Shown: positions 1-6,713, numbered from the stretch's first letter. The stretch is DNA of 17,040 nucleotides from an uncultured Gammaproteobacteria bacterium (GCA_946887385.1 CAMPKU010000073.1:1-17040), one strand, 5' to 3'. The notes: a model not told the origin generated them from the sequence alone. Numbers and translations are program-made.

Positions 1-99
<99 letters not shown>

Positions 100-278
100 C
101 CGCGGGCGCCGGCGCGCGGCTGCTCGTGGGGCTCGTGATCGGCCTCACTTATTACGTGAGCGTGGAGGTGCTCGCGAGCGGCGGCGAGGTGTACGGTCTT
201 AACCCGTTGGTGATCGCCTGGGCGCCGAGCGCGCTTTTGGTGGTGGTTACGGCGGTGGCGTTCGCGCGGATTCGTTAG
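100..278 (+). CDS. lptG: LptG, LPS export permease (C-terminal fragment, 5' end missing)
   Basis: Reading in the frame that ends at TAG 276-278 gives about 58 residues with no start codon required, because the adapter junction cuts the gene. The peptide contains LIGLTYYVSVEVLA-like and VYGLNPLVIAWAPSALLVVV segments. This is the typical LptG ending: a transmembrane helix, a short periplasmic link with VYGxxP, then the last transmembrane helix and a basic tail (FARIR). LptG pairs with LptF in the inner-membrane LptB2FG ABC transporter that extracts lipopolysaccharide and passes it to LptC. Its 3' end overlaps the convergent RDD gene by 32 bp. The truncation is an assembly edge, not a biological break. 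Confidence 0.85.
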
Positions 279-672
279 GCGCTAAGGCGCGCACCACGCG
301 CGTGCCCGTCCATAGATCGTGCCAGGCGCGGCCGCGCCGCTCGAACGCGGCCCACCAGATGCCGAGCCCGGCCGGAAGCACGGCGACGAGCGCGGCGCCG
401 AAGCGTGCTGCGGCGCGCGGCCAGCTGAGCGGCCGCCCGTTCTCGCAGACCACGCGGATGCGCCAGGCTCGCATGCCCACCGTTTGGCCGCCGTAAGCCC
501 AAAAGCCGCTAAAGAATGCGAGGGCGAGCGCGACGACGCAGAGCGGGTACCACCAGCTCCCCGGCGGCACCGCGGCGCCGCGACGGACGGCCAGAACGGC
601 CAACGTGAAGCAGACGACGAGCGCCGCCAAGAGCAGCAGGTCGTAGCAAAAGGCGGCGAGCCTGCGCCACAC
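247..672 (-). CDS. RDD family membrane protein
   Basis: The protein has 141 residues with three predicted membrane helices at about 5-29, 41-60 and 88-110. The family marks are visible: basic residues R3-R4 and D11 at the start of helix 1, GQTVGM at 62-67 after helix 2, and HDLWTGTRVV from 118, which supplies the second acidic position. RDD proteins sit in the inner membrane; their role is mostly unclear, with some linked to transport. The start is GTG at 670-672. An in-frame stop at 721-723 limits extension, and only a CTG at 712-714 lies between, so the N-terminus could be about 14 residues longer. No good ribosome binding site is seen at either. The gene converges on lptG and overlaps its last 32 bp. 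Confidence 0.85.
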   Translation of the reverse strand: MWRRLAAFCYDLLLLAALVVCFTLAVLAVRRGAAVPPGSWWYPLCVVALALAFFSGFWAYGGQTVGMRAWRIRVVCENGRPLSWPRAAARFGAALVAVLPAGLGIWWAAFERRGRAWHDLWTGTRVVRALAPNESARTPPP

Positions 673-762
673 CGGGGCGGGCTCGAGCGCCGGCGAAGGC
701 GAGTGCGCGTTCAGGCGTAGCTACCGCGATGAGCGAGACCGGGAACGCAGTTTAGCAAACCG

Positions 763-2328
763 CTATAGCACACCCGCATCGGCGAGCAGCGCGCGCAGCG
801 GCTCGAGCTCACGCTCGTAACGGCGCCAACGCTCGATGGCCGTGCGGTAGATCGGTTGGCGCACCTGCACCGAGCTCGCCGTGGCGACGGGCGCGGCGTT
901 CTCCTGAAACGCGAGGCAGCGCGGATCCCACGGCAGCTCGCAGAATTGAAGGAGCCGCCGCGCTTCTTCCTCGGTGTGATCGACGACGTCCTCGTAACGC
1001 ACCTCGACGAAGTTGTGCGGGTGCTGCGCGCGCCACCGCGCGATGAGCGTGTGGAACGCCACGTAGTAGCGGCCGGTGGCGAGCAAGTCGTACGAGTAGT
1101 CGTAGTAGGAGCCGCTCGTGGCGAACAGTTGCCGGTAGTTGCTAAGACAGGTATCGAGCGGGTTGCGGCGCACGCAAATCACTTTGGCATTCGGCAGCGC
1201 GCGGCGGATCAGCGGCAAGTAGAAGAAGTTGAGCGGGAGCTTGTCCACGAAGCGCGGCGTGTGCCCCGTGCGCGGCCGCGTGCTGTCGACGTAGGCGGCG
1301 CCGAGCGCGGCGGGCGCGCAGCGAGCGGCGGCGTCGAGCGTCTCCGCGTCGAGCACGCGGTTCGACGACGTGCGCGCAGCACGCTTCAGCTCCAAACCGA
1401 AGTTCGTGAGCTCGCCGGCCGAGAACACTTGCGGATGGCTCGAGAGGATGCGCTCGACGAGCGTGGTGCCGGTGCGCGGCATACCCACGATGAAGATCGG
1501 CTCGCGCGATTCACAACCTTCGCCGATGGCGCTGGCCGGCGTCGCGGTGAGCCGCTCGGCCGCGGCGAATAGCGCTTGCTCGGCGGTGACGTCGTAGCCC
1601 ACCTCGGCCGCCTTGCGGCGCTTGCCGCGCACCAGCAGCCGAAACGCGTCTGCATAGCGGCCTTCGTCCTCGCGCTGCTTGGCGAGCGCGTGACAGAGGT
1701 GGAGCTCCGCGTCCGTCGCAATCGCAGGGTGCTCGAGCGCGTGCTCGATCGCGGCCACCTCGGCAGCCGTAAGCGGCGCGCGCGCCACCTTCGTGAGCGA
1801 CGACCAGGCGCGGTGATAGCGCGGATCGAGGTGCAGCGCCTGTCGGTACTCGGTCTCCGCGGCCGCAAGATCGCCCACGAACTGCAGCGATGCGCCGAGG
1901 TTGTAGCGATAGGCCGGCTTGCCGCCGTCGCGCGCCACGGCGCGCCGGAACGGCTCGAGGGCTTCGGCATGCGCGCCGGCGTGCGTCATCACCACGCCGA
2001 TCGTGTCGAGCGTGAGCGCGGCGGAGGGCGCCAGCGCGAGCGCGGCGGCCGCGGCCTCGAACGCTTCGCGGGGGCGATGCAGCGCTATCAAGCATCGGCC
2101 GCGCTGCGCGAGATACTCGGCTTTGCCCGGCGCGAGCCCGATCGCGCGGTCGATGCCGTCGAGCGCCTTGCCGTAGTTGTGATGCTCGGCGGCGATCATG
2201 CCGAGCAGGAACAACGCGTCGGCGTGGCCCGGCTCGGCAGCGAGAATTTTTAAGCAGAGCTCGTGGGCGAGGCGGAAGTCGCGCCGATTGAGCGCGCGCT
2301 CCGCCTCACGGTGCCACTCAGTTACCAC
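763..2328 (-). CDS. TPR-repeat sulfotransferase family protein
   Basis: This 521-residue protein has two parts. Residues about 1-180 form tetratricopeptide repeats, recognisable from A/G/Y/L spacing and repeated xALxLxP turns. From about 277 to the end is a sulfotransferase domain of the Sulfotransfer_3 kind. Its 5'-phosphosulfate loop of the PAPS site is GMPRTGTTLVERILSSHP at about 282-299, and a later VRRNPLDTCLSNYRQLF segment fits the 3'-phosphate site. The family moves sulfate from PAPS to a hydroxyl or amine of a carbohydrate, peptide or small molecule; the acceptor here is unknown. No signal peptide is seen, so it should be cytoplasmic. The start is GTG at 2326-2328, inside the end of the TonB receptor gene: the two share 11 bp (GTGGTAACTGA), which suggests translational coupling. 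Confidence 0.88.
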   Translation of the reverse strand: MVTEWHREAERALNRRDFRLAHELCLKILAAEPGHADALFLLGMIAAEHHNYGKALDGIDRAIGLAPGKAEYLAQRGRCLIALHRPREAFEAAAAALALAPSAALTLDTIGVVMTHAGAHAEALEPFRRAVARDGGKPAYRYNLGASLQFVGDLAAAETEYRQALHLDPRYHRAWSSLTKVARAPLTAAEVAAIEHALEHPAIATDAELHLCHALAKQREDEGRYADAFRLLVRGKRRKAAEVGYDVTAEQALFAAAERLTATPASAIGEGCESREPIFIVGMPRTGTTLVERILSSHPQVFSAGELTNFGLELKRAARTSSNRVLDAETLDAAARCAPAALGAAYVDSTRPRTGHTPRFVDKLPLNFFYLPLIRRALPNAKVICVRRNPLDTCLSNYRQLFATSGSYYDYSYDLLATGRYYVAFHTLIARWRAQHPHNFVEVRYEDVVDHTEEEARRLLQFCELPWDPRCLAFQENAAPVATASSVQVRQPIYRTAIERWRRYERELEPLRALLADAGVL

Positions 2329-4789
2329 GCCGTGCGGAGGGCTCCAGGTCGTAGGTGAAGCGGAAGCCGATCTCGCGCGGACGAACCATCTGCTGCGCGT
2401 AGCTGCGCACGCGCACCGGATCGCCGTTCTCGTCGACTTCGGTTTGCACGAAGGCGCGCCGCGAGCGCACGCCCGTCACGGCGTACTTGTCGAGCAGGTT
2501 TTGCGCGTACACCGTGAACTGCCACGGGCCGCCGCGGAACACCGCCGAGGCGTGATGGAGGCTGAAGCCGCCGAGGGTTTCGCCGCCGCCGCGCTGCCCC
2601 GCCGTGGTGATGATGTCGCCGATGGCGCTGACGCCGTAGTTCAGCGTGAGGTCCCAGCTCGAGGAGAGCGTCCAGTCATAGCCGAAGTTCACCGTCACCT
2701 GATCCTCGGGCGAGCCCGGTAGCCGGTCGCCGGGTTGCCCGTCGAGGAACTGGACGGGGTCCTTGCCGAAAACCGGCGTCGTGAGATCGCGCGTCAACCG
2801 CGGTGCAACCTCGGTGAGCTCGGCGGTCGTGTGCGCATAACTCACCCCCACGTTCAGGCGGTCGGTGGGCTGAGCGTTGAGCGACAATTCGAGCCCCGTC
2901 GTCTCGGCGCCTGCGCCGTTGACGGTGATCGGCTGTGCGCCGACGGCCGTAGCCGAAGTGAGCTGCGGATCCTGCCAATCGATGTAGTACAGCGCGCCGT
3001 TCAGGGTGAGCCGGCCGTCGAGCCACTGGCTGCGTAGCCCGAGCTCGTAGTTCTGAGTGGTATCGGGCTTGTACTCGAATTCCTCCGGCTGGGTGCAGAC
3101 GTTTTGCTGGCCGCCCGTGGTGGTGCAGAGCGGGATGCCGTTCGATGCACCGATGCGATAGCCCTCGCTGATCGTGAAGTAGCCGAGCGCGTCGTCGCTG
3201 AAGCGGTAGGCCGCGTTGAACTTGAAGAGCGTACCGCTTTCGTCTTGCACGGCCGGGTCGCTGAAATCGAGCTCGATGGCATCGGGCGGCGCGCCGTTGA
3301 AGACGGTGTTGGCGAGCGGTAGATCCGTTGCGCTCGACGACTCGTAGGAATAGTCGTAGTAGCGCGCGCCGACGGTGAGCTCGAGCCGATCCGTGACGCT
3401 GTAACCGATCTCGCCGTAGAGGGCGCGCTCGGTGAGGTCTTCGTGAACGATATTGATGTACTCGAGGTTATCGGGCCGCGAGCTGCCGAGATACGTGGCG
3501 AACTCGGGTGTGAACTCGCGGCTCACGCCCACGGGCTGCTCGGAGTCCATCATGAACAAGCCCGCGATCCAGTTGAGCTTGCCTTCGCTTTGCGAGACGA
3601 GGCGGATCTCTTGGGAGAAGGTTTCTTCCTCTTCGTCCTCGCGCGTGAAGGCGGAGAACGCCGGGAAATCCTCGTACGAGTACTGCAACGTGATCAGCAA
3701 ATCCGACTGATCGCGCTGCCCGAAATCCTTGTATTTGGAGAAGCCCGTGGCCGAGGTCAGCTCGGCGAAGCCCAAGTCCGCCACGATCTCCGCCGACAGC
3801 AGCTCGTTGCGCCGCTCATTCGGTTCCGGATAGCGCGTGGCCGATTCATAAAGGCCGGTGCCGAACGACACCGCGTGATTCTGCGTGCGTCCGCCGACCT
3901 CCATGTTCTGATAGTGGTACGTGAACGTGGCGTCGACGGCATCCGCGATCTGCCAGCGCAAACCCACGCGCGCGGACGTCGTCTCTTCCCAGTCGACGTC
4001 TTCTTCGCCGTAGAGGTTGGCCGCGACGTCGGCCGCGTTAGTGAAGTCCGGCTCGGGATCCGACACGCCCGGCACGCGCACGAGATACGGCGTGTCGATG
4101 AAGCCGGGGTCGTCGTACCGATCGATCGACGCGCGGAAGGCAAGGTTGTCCGTGAACGGCACGTTGAACGTGGCGCCGCCGCGCCAACCCATGCTGTCGC
4201 TTTCGCTCAAGGAGAACGTGCCGCCGCGCGCGGAAACGCTCGCGTCATCGAACTGCGGCTTGCGCGGTATGTAGCGGATGGCGCCGCCGAGCGTGCCCGC
4301 GCCGTAGAGCGTGCCTTGCGGCCCCAGCAGCACTTCGACGCGCTCGATGTCGGCGATCGTGAGATCGACGTAAATTGGAACCTCGCCGACGTACGTGGCG
4401 ACGGTATCGCCGCCCGTGTTGCCGAGAAACTCGGACGATTGGAACGGGTTCAGGTTCAGGCCCCGAACCACGATGTTGTTCGCCGACCGCTTGCCTTGGT
4501 CGATGACGTAGAGGCCCGGCACGTTGCGGCCGAGCTCGGCGAGATCGTTGATCTCGCGCGCTTCGAGCAGCGAGTCGTCGAACGCCGCGATGTTCAAGGG
4601 AATGTCTTGCACGCTCATTTCACGGCGGGTGGCCGTGACGATGATCGTCTCGGGGCCTGCGGGTTGCGCCTGTACGGGCACGGCGAACGTCGAGGCGAGC
4701 GCCGCGGCGACGGCCATCGACAGCGGTTGGCGCAACGGCGCGGCTGCGCGGAACGAGCGGTGGTGCGGACGAATCGAGCGAGCGCTCAT
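2318..4789 (-). CDS. TonB-dependent outer-membrane receptor
   Basis: The protein has 823 residues from ATG 4787-4789, which is preceded 8 bases away by a perfect AGGAGGA. In-frame codons further upstream (to 4837) are therefore probably not used. Residues 1-41 look like a long signal peptide ending in PVQA. A TonB-box-like ETIIVTA lies at 47-53. The plug domain follows (VQDIP from about 60, NNIVVRGLNLNPF, then VEVLLGPQGTLYGAGTLGGA), and the rest is the 22-strand barrel. Such receptors import siderophores, vitamins, sugars or other large nutrients with TonB-ExbBD energy; the sequence does not reveal the substrate. The last strand, EIGFRFTYDL, is followed by eight polar residues (EPSARRGN) rather than ending in an aromatic residue. 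It is the first gene of a unit with the overlapping sulfotransferase gene. Confidence 0.93.
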   Translation of the reverse strand: MSARSIRPHHRSFRAAAPLRQPLSMAVAAALASTFAVPVQAQPAGPETIIVTATRREMSVQDIPLNIAAFDDSLLEAREINDLAELGRNVPGLYVIDQGKRSANNIVVRGLNLNPFQSSEFLGNTGGDTVATYVGEVPIYVDLTIADIERVEVLLGPQGTLYGAGTLGGAIRYIPRKPQFDDASVSARGGTFSLSESDSMGWRGGATFNVPFTDNLAFRASIDRYDDPGFIDTPYLVRVPGVSDPEPDFTNAADVAANLYGEEDVDWEETTSARVGLRWQIADAVDATFTYHYQNMEVGGRTQNHAVSFGTGLYESATRYPEPNERRNELLSAEIVADLGFAELTSATGFSKYKDFGQRDQSDLLITLQYSYEDFPAFSAFTREDEEEETFSQEIRLVSQSEGKLNWIAGLFMMDSEQPVGVSREFTPEFATYLGSSRPDNLEYINIVHEDLTERALYGEIGYSVTDRLELTVGARYYDYSYESSSATDLPLANTVFNGAPPDAIELDFSDPAVQDESGTLFKFNAAYRFSDDALGYFTISEGYRIGASNGIPLCTTTGGQQNVCTQPEEFEYKPDTTQNYELGLRSQWLDGRLTLNGALYYIDWQDPQLTSATAVGAQPITVNGAGAETTGLELSLNAQPTDRLNVGVSYAHTTAELTEVAPRLTRDLTTPVFGKDPVQFLDGQPGDRLPGSPEDQVTVNFGYDWTLSSSWDLTLNYGVSAIGDIITTAGQRGGGETLGGFSLHHASAVFRGGPWQFTVYAQNLLDKYAVTGVRSRRAFVQTEVDENGDPVRVRSYAQQMVRPREIGFRFTYDLEPSARRGN

Positions 4790-4797
4790 GTGGGCGT

Positions 4798-4804
4798 TCC
4801 TCCT
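4798..4804 (-). promoter_or_regulatory. Strong Shine-Dalgarno site of the TonB receptor gene
   Basis: On the minus strand AGGAGGA lies 8 bases before ATG 4787-4789. It fixes that start in preference to the longer in-frame reading beginning at 4837. No convincing -35/-10 pair is visible in the 4805-4955 gap; the best is a weak TTGAGA with a poor -10. Confidence 0.85.
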
Positions 4805-4955
4805 GGATAACGATCGGTATGGGCCCAGTGCGCCCAACCAGGCGGTGACTTTAGCCGACCCCTATGCTGCGCCAACGCGACACCCGTCTCAAACTAGGGG
4901 CTAGGCCGATGCTCAGCCGCAACAGCTGAATTCGTTGCTACAGAAGGAGCGTACC

Positions 4956-5252
4956 TCAGGCGAGGAGGTCGCGGTACTCGGGGTGACGGCGGATATAGGC
5001 CGCGACAAACGGGCAACTCGGCACCACGCGGTAACCGCCGGCACGCGCGAACGCGAGCGCGTGCGCCGTCAATTGTGATGCAATTCCGCGCCCGCGCAGC
5101 GCCACCGGAACGAACGTGTGATCGAGATCGAGAATGCGGTCCTCGCGCTCGCGATAAGTCGCATAGGCCGTGGCGCCGTGGATATCGGCCGCGAAACGGC
5201 GCTCGCCGGGCAGGTGGCGGATGGCGAGCGCCATCGCCGCGTCAGGCAGCAT
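4956..5252 (-). CDS. Small GNAT-fold N-acetyltransferase (YjdJ/COG2388-like)
   Basis: This is a 98-residue single-domain protein. The acetyl-CoA pyrophosphate loop is VALRGRGIASQL at 49-60 (the RxxGxG/A pattern). The hallmark VPSCPFVAAYIRRHPEY follows at about 77-93, matching the minimal GNAT family of about 90-100 residues related to E. coli YjdJ. The acetyl acceptor is unknown. The first ATG (5250-5252) overlaps the upstream gene by 11 bp (ATGCTGCCTGA). A second ATG at 5232-5234, starting MALAIRH, would leave a 7-bp gap. Neither has a clear ribosome binding site, so the start is uncertain by six codons. The layout implies co-transcription with the GIY-YIG-like gene. Confidence 0.85.
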   Translation of the reverse strand: MLPDAAMALAIRHLPGERRFAADIHGATAYATYREREDRILDLDHTFVPVALRGRGIASQLTAHALAFARAGGYRVVPSCPFVAAYIRRHPEYRDLLA

Positions 5253-5595
5253 CGGCGGCGTTGCAGGGCGGCGCCAGGCCGCTCAGCAGGTCTTTAAGGG
5301 TGGCGGCGCGCTTGCCGTCGTCGTCCTCCTTCATTACTCCGACCACGTTGCCGTAGTACATCTGAAAGCACTCGTCGCGCGGATGGCCTTTCAACGCCAA
5401 TGACAGATCGGCGGCCTCGCCGACGAACAGCGGCTCGTACCGCGCCCGCTGGCCGGGCTCGATGGTGCGCGAAGCGACGATGTAGACCCCGGGCACCGCC
5501 TTGAATTTGGTGTCCCAAACGTAGATGCGAAAGGCATAGCGCTGCCCGGATTGGCCTGCGAATGCGACTTCGTCGATCTTGGTGGTCTTGGCCAT
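5242..5595 (-). CDS. Small GIY-YIG-like protein lacking catalytic residues
   Basis: The protein has 117 residues from ATG 5593-5595. A GTG at 5608-5610 is also in frame but would sit only about 13 bases from the likely transcription start. I read it as a degenerate GIY-YIG fold: GVYIV at 36-40 takes the GIY strand, FVG at 57-59 the YIG strand, then DL at 63-64, H71, C76 and a closing PPCN at 109-112. Similar small proteins known to me carry an Arg a few residues after YIG and a Glu before PPCN. Here those positions appear to be A67 and L100, so nuclease activity is unlikely. This assignment rests on remembered motif patterns, not on a search. The GNAT gene follows directly. Confidence 0.75.
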   Translation of the reverse strand: MAKTTKIDEVAFAGQSGQRYAFRIYVWDTKFKAVPGVYIVASRTIEPGQRARYEPLFVGEAADLSLALKGHPRDECFQMYYGNVVGVMKEDDDGKRAATLKDLLSGLAPPCNAADAA

Positions 5596-5629
5596 GGCGA
5601 TAACCCGCACCGTTGCGGAAATCGTGCGG

Positions 5630-5635
5630 ATTATA
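5630..5635 (-). promoter_or_regulatory. Consensus -10 box for the GIY-YIG-like/GNAT unit
   Basis: A perfect TATAAT on the minus strand would start transcription near 5623, giving a leader of about 28 bases to ATG 5595. No good -35 is found at 16-18 bp. This placement is one reason for preferring ATG 5595 over GTG 5610. Confidence 0.45.
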
Positions 5636-5700
5636 GAAGCGTCTGCCGGCCGTTCGCTGTGAGCTAACGCGCGTGGGCTGCCGCTGCGCTGCCCCGCGAA

Positions 5701-5735
5701 CGCCGGCGTTGGCCAAAATTAAGGCAGCGCCGGCG
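5701..5735. repeat. Two copies of the palindrome CGCCGGCG, 27 bp apart
   Basis: CGCCGGCG occurs at 5701-5708 and again at 5728-5735. Each copy is self-complementary, so the two can also pair with each other as an 8-bp stem with a 19-base loop, followed by CTCTTTTT. They lie just upstream of the -10-like box of the DUF6152 gene. They could be an operator pair or a weak terminator for readthrough, or chance in GC-rich DNA. Confidence 0.3.
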
Positions 5736-5756
5736 CTCTTTTTGCAGCCAACCGCC

Positions 5757-5762
5757 TATACT
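5757..5762 (+). promoter_or_regulatory. Probable -10 box for the DUF6152 gene
   Basis: TATACT is 33 bases before ATG 5796 and would give a leader of about 27 bases that includes the GGAG ribosome binding site at 5784-5787. No recognisable -35 lies at 15-18 bp. Confidence 0.4.
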
Positions 5763-5795
5763 CCTGGCACTTTTCAAGCTTACGGAGTGCTCAGG

Positions 5796-6158
5796 ATGGC
5801 TATGAGGGTTGCGTCGCTTGCGCTGATCACCGCGATCGGCTCGCTGTCGACGGCCGCGCTGGCCCATCATTCAGCCGCGCAGTTCGATTTCGCGCAGACG
5901 GTGCGAATCGAAGGCGTCGTCAAGGAGATGCGGGTAGCGAATCCGCACATTGCGCTGTTCCTCGAAGTCACCGACGCTAAAGGCAAGCGCGTCATCGAGT
6001 ACGAAGGGCATAGCCGCAACAACGTCTATCGCCGCGGCTGGCGCGCCGACATGGTCGACACGGGCGATACCGTGAGCATCGACATCGCGCCGCTGCGCAC
6101 CGGCGAGGACGGCGGTTACGTGAAGACCTTCATTCTGAAGGACGGCACCGAGTTCTAG
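5796..6158 (+). CDS. DUF6152 family secreted protein
   Basis: The protein has 120 residues. The start at ATG 5796 is backed by GGAG at 5784-5787 with 8-base spacing; the frame is open further upstream to 5673, but that part crosses the promoter. Residues 1-23 are a signal peptide (MAMRVASLALITAIG..., ending ALA), cleaved before HHSAAQFDF. A mature start in HHS followed by a short beta-rich domain with VRIEGVVKEMRVANPH is the DUF6152 pattern as I know it. The protein should be periplasmic or surface-associated; no function is established for the family. It is single, with its own -10 box and a strong terminator, and is divergent from the GIY-YIG-like gene. Confidence 0.85.
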   Translation: MAMRVASLALITAIGSLSTAALAHHSAAQFDFAQTVRIEGVVKEMRVANPHIALFLEVTDAKGKRVIEYEGHSRNNVYRRGWRADMVDTGDTVSIDIAPLRTGEDGGYVKTFILKDGTEF

Positions 6159-6182
6159 CTCGGCTCGACTCAGCACGAATCC

Positions 6183-6222
6183 ACGGCGCGCGGAGCAACG
6201 CTTCGCGCGCCGTTCTCTATTT
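6183..6222 (+). terminator. Rho-independent terminator after the DUF6152 gene
   Basis: The arms 6183-6196 (ACGGCGCGCGGAGC) and 6200-6213 (GCTTCGCGCGCCGT) form a 14-bp stem with one G.U pair and the loop AAC. TTCTCTATTT follows, overlapping the stem end at 6213. The stem is 25 bases after the stop codon. Because it is symmetric it might also work for the convergent gene ending at 6229, but no T run exists on that side. Confidence 0.75.
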
Positions 6223-6228
6223 GGGGCG

Positions 6229-6540
6229 TTAGCGCCGCTTCGGCTTGCCGGCGTGATCGTAAGGGTTGAAGCCGCCGCCTAGGTCTCGTTTGGCGGGGTT
6301 CAACCGGGGCTGACTCAGCTTGTCGTTGTGGGCTGCGGCTTTCCGCTCCGGGGACTTCTTGGCGGTCGGGTGGAGGTCAGTTTTCTCGATCGCCAGCTCG
6401 TCGTTGTTGAGCTTGTTCAAAAGGCGCGAGGTGTCGTCCTCGGCTTGCCACTCCCAGCGGTTCCCCTCCGGATCGGCGACCACCTTGCCGGCCGGGTTCT
6501 CTTTAATGGAGCGGATCCACTTGTTCGGATCTTCGGGCAT
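6229..6540 (-). CDS. Small charged protein of unknown function
   Basis: The protein has 103 residues from ATG 6538-6540. I do not recognise the family. It begins MPEDPNKWIRSIKENPAG and has no signal peptide or membrane helix. It is rich in Lys, Asp, Asn and Pro, with a mixed-charge centre (EDDTSRLLNKLNNDELAIEK) and a basic C-terminus, GGGFNPYDHAGKPKRR; it is probably largely disordered. The reading frame continues upstream to 6660, but that part runs through a strong terminator, so I take the ATG at 6540. No clear ribosome binding site precedes it. A TACACT in the short space after the terminator could be its -10. It may instead depend on readthrough of the upstream RNA. Confidence 0.7.
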   Translation of the reverse strand: MPEDPNKWIRSIKENPAGKVVADPEGNRWEWQAEDDTSRLLNKLNNDELAIEKTDLHPTAKKSPERKAAAHNDKLSQPRLNPAKRDLGGGFNPYDHAGKPKRR

Positions 6541-6583
6541 CGGGTTTCGCGCGCGGTGAGGGCGAACGTGCGCGAGTGTAGCG

Positions 6584-6618
6584 AAAAAAAAGAGAGCCCG
6601 ACTTGGAGGCCGAGCTCT
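6584..6618 (-). terminator. Strong rho-independent terminator of the candidate sRNA
   Basis: On the minus strand AGAGCTCGGC (6618-6609) pairs with GTCGGGCTCT (6602-6593) in a 10-bp stem that includes two G.U pairs, with the loop CTCCAA. CTTTTTTTT (6592-6584) follows directly. It ends 44 bases before ATG 6540. No protein gene lies just upstream on this strand, so it must end either a small RNA or the leader of the 103-residue protein. Confidence 0.85.
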
Positions 6619-6665
6619 ACAGGGGGCTTCAAGACTTCCAATCGGGGAGGAAATCCTCAAAGCGG
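6584..6665 (-). ncRNA. Candidate small RNA, about 81 nt
   Basis: A -10-like TATACT (6676-6671) predicts a start near 6664-6665, and the terminator ends the transcript at 6584. The first hairpin pairs AGGATTTCC (6657-6649) with GGAAGTCTT (6639-6631), a 9-bp stem with two G.U pairs, around the loop TCCCCGATT. A linker, GAAGCCCCCTGT, then leads into the terminator hairpin and eight U. A 5' hairpin, single-stranded linker, GC-rich terminator stem and U8 tail is the layout of Hfq-dependent trans-acting sRNAs. TTTCCTCCCC, partly in the loop, contains CCUCC, complementary to Shine-Dalgarno sequences. It matches no known sRNA family that I recognise. Alternatively it is an attenuator leader for the 103-residue protein. 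Confidence 0.45.
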
Positions 6666-6670
6666 GAGGA

Positions 6671-6713
6671 AGTATAGACCCGGCTGCCTTTAGACGTGGT
6701 CAAGAACTGTCAA
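6671..6713 (-). promoter_or_regulatory. Possible sRNA promoter with tandem TTGAC elements
   Basis: TATACT (6676-6671), or TCTATA shifted by two bases (6678-6673), is a fair -10. TTGACC (6703-6698) and a consensus TTGACA (6713-6708) lie upstream, 10 bp apart. The nearer element is 21 bp from TATACT or 19 bp from TCTATA, longer than the usual 17. The promoter would then be weak or activator-dependent, and the repeat might itself be a protein site. Confidence 0.3.

Noticed and set aside
3443..4810. 455-codon plus-strand open frame opposite the TonB receptor
   Set aside because: GC-rich coding strands leave long antisense frames. The product has no recognisable domain and the receptor on the other strand is unambiguous.
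6541..6660. N-terminal extension of the 103-residue protein
   Set aside because: It would translate through the U8 terminator stem and the candidate sRNA; ATG 6540 avoids this.
6584..6665. Identity as 6S, 4.5S/SRP, tmRNA or a CsrB/RsmY-type RNA
   Set aside because: It is too short for 6S and tmRNA, lacks the SRP domain IV motif, and has only two GGA motifs, so no CsrA-sponge pattern.
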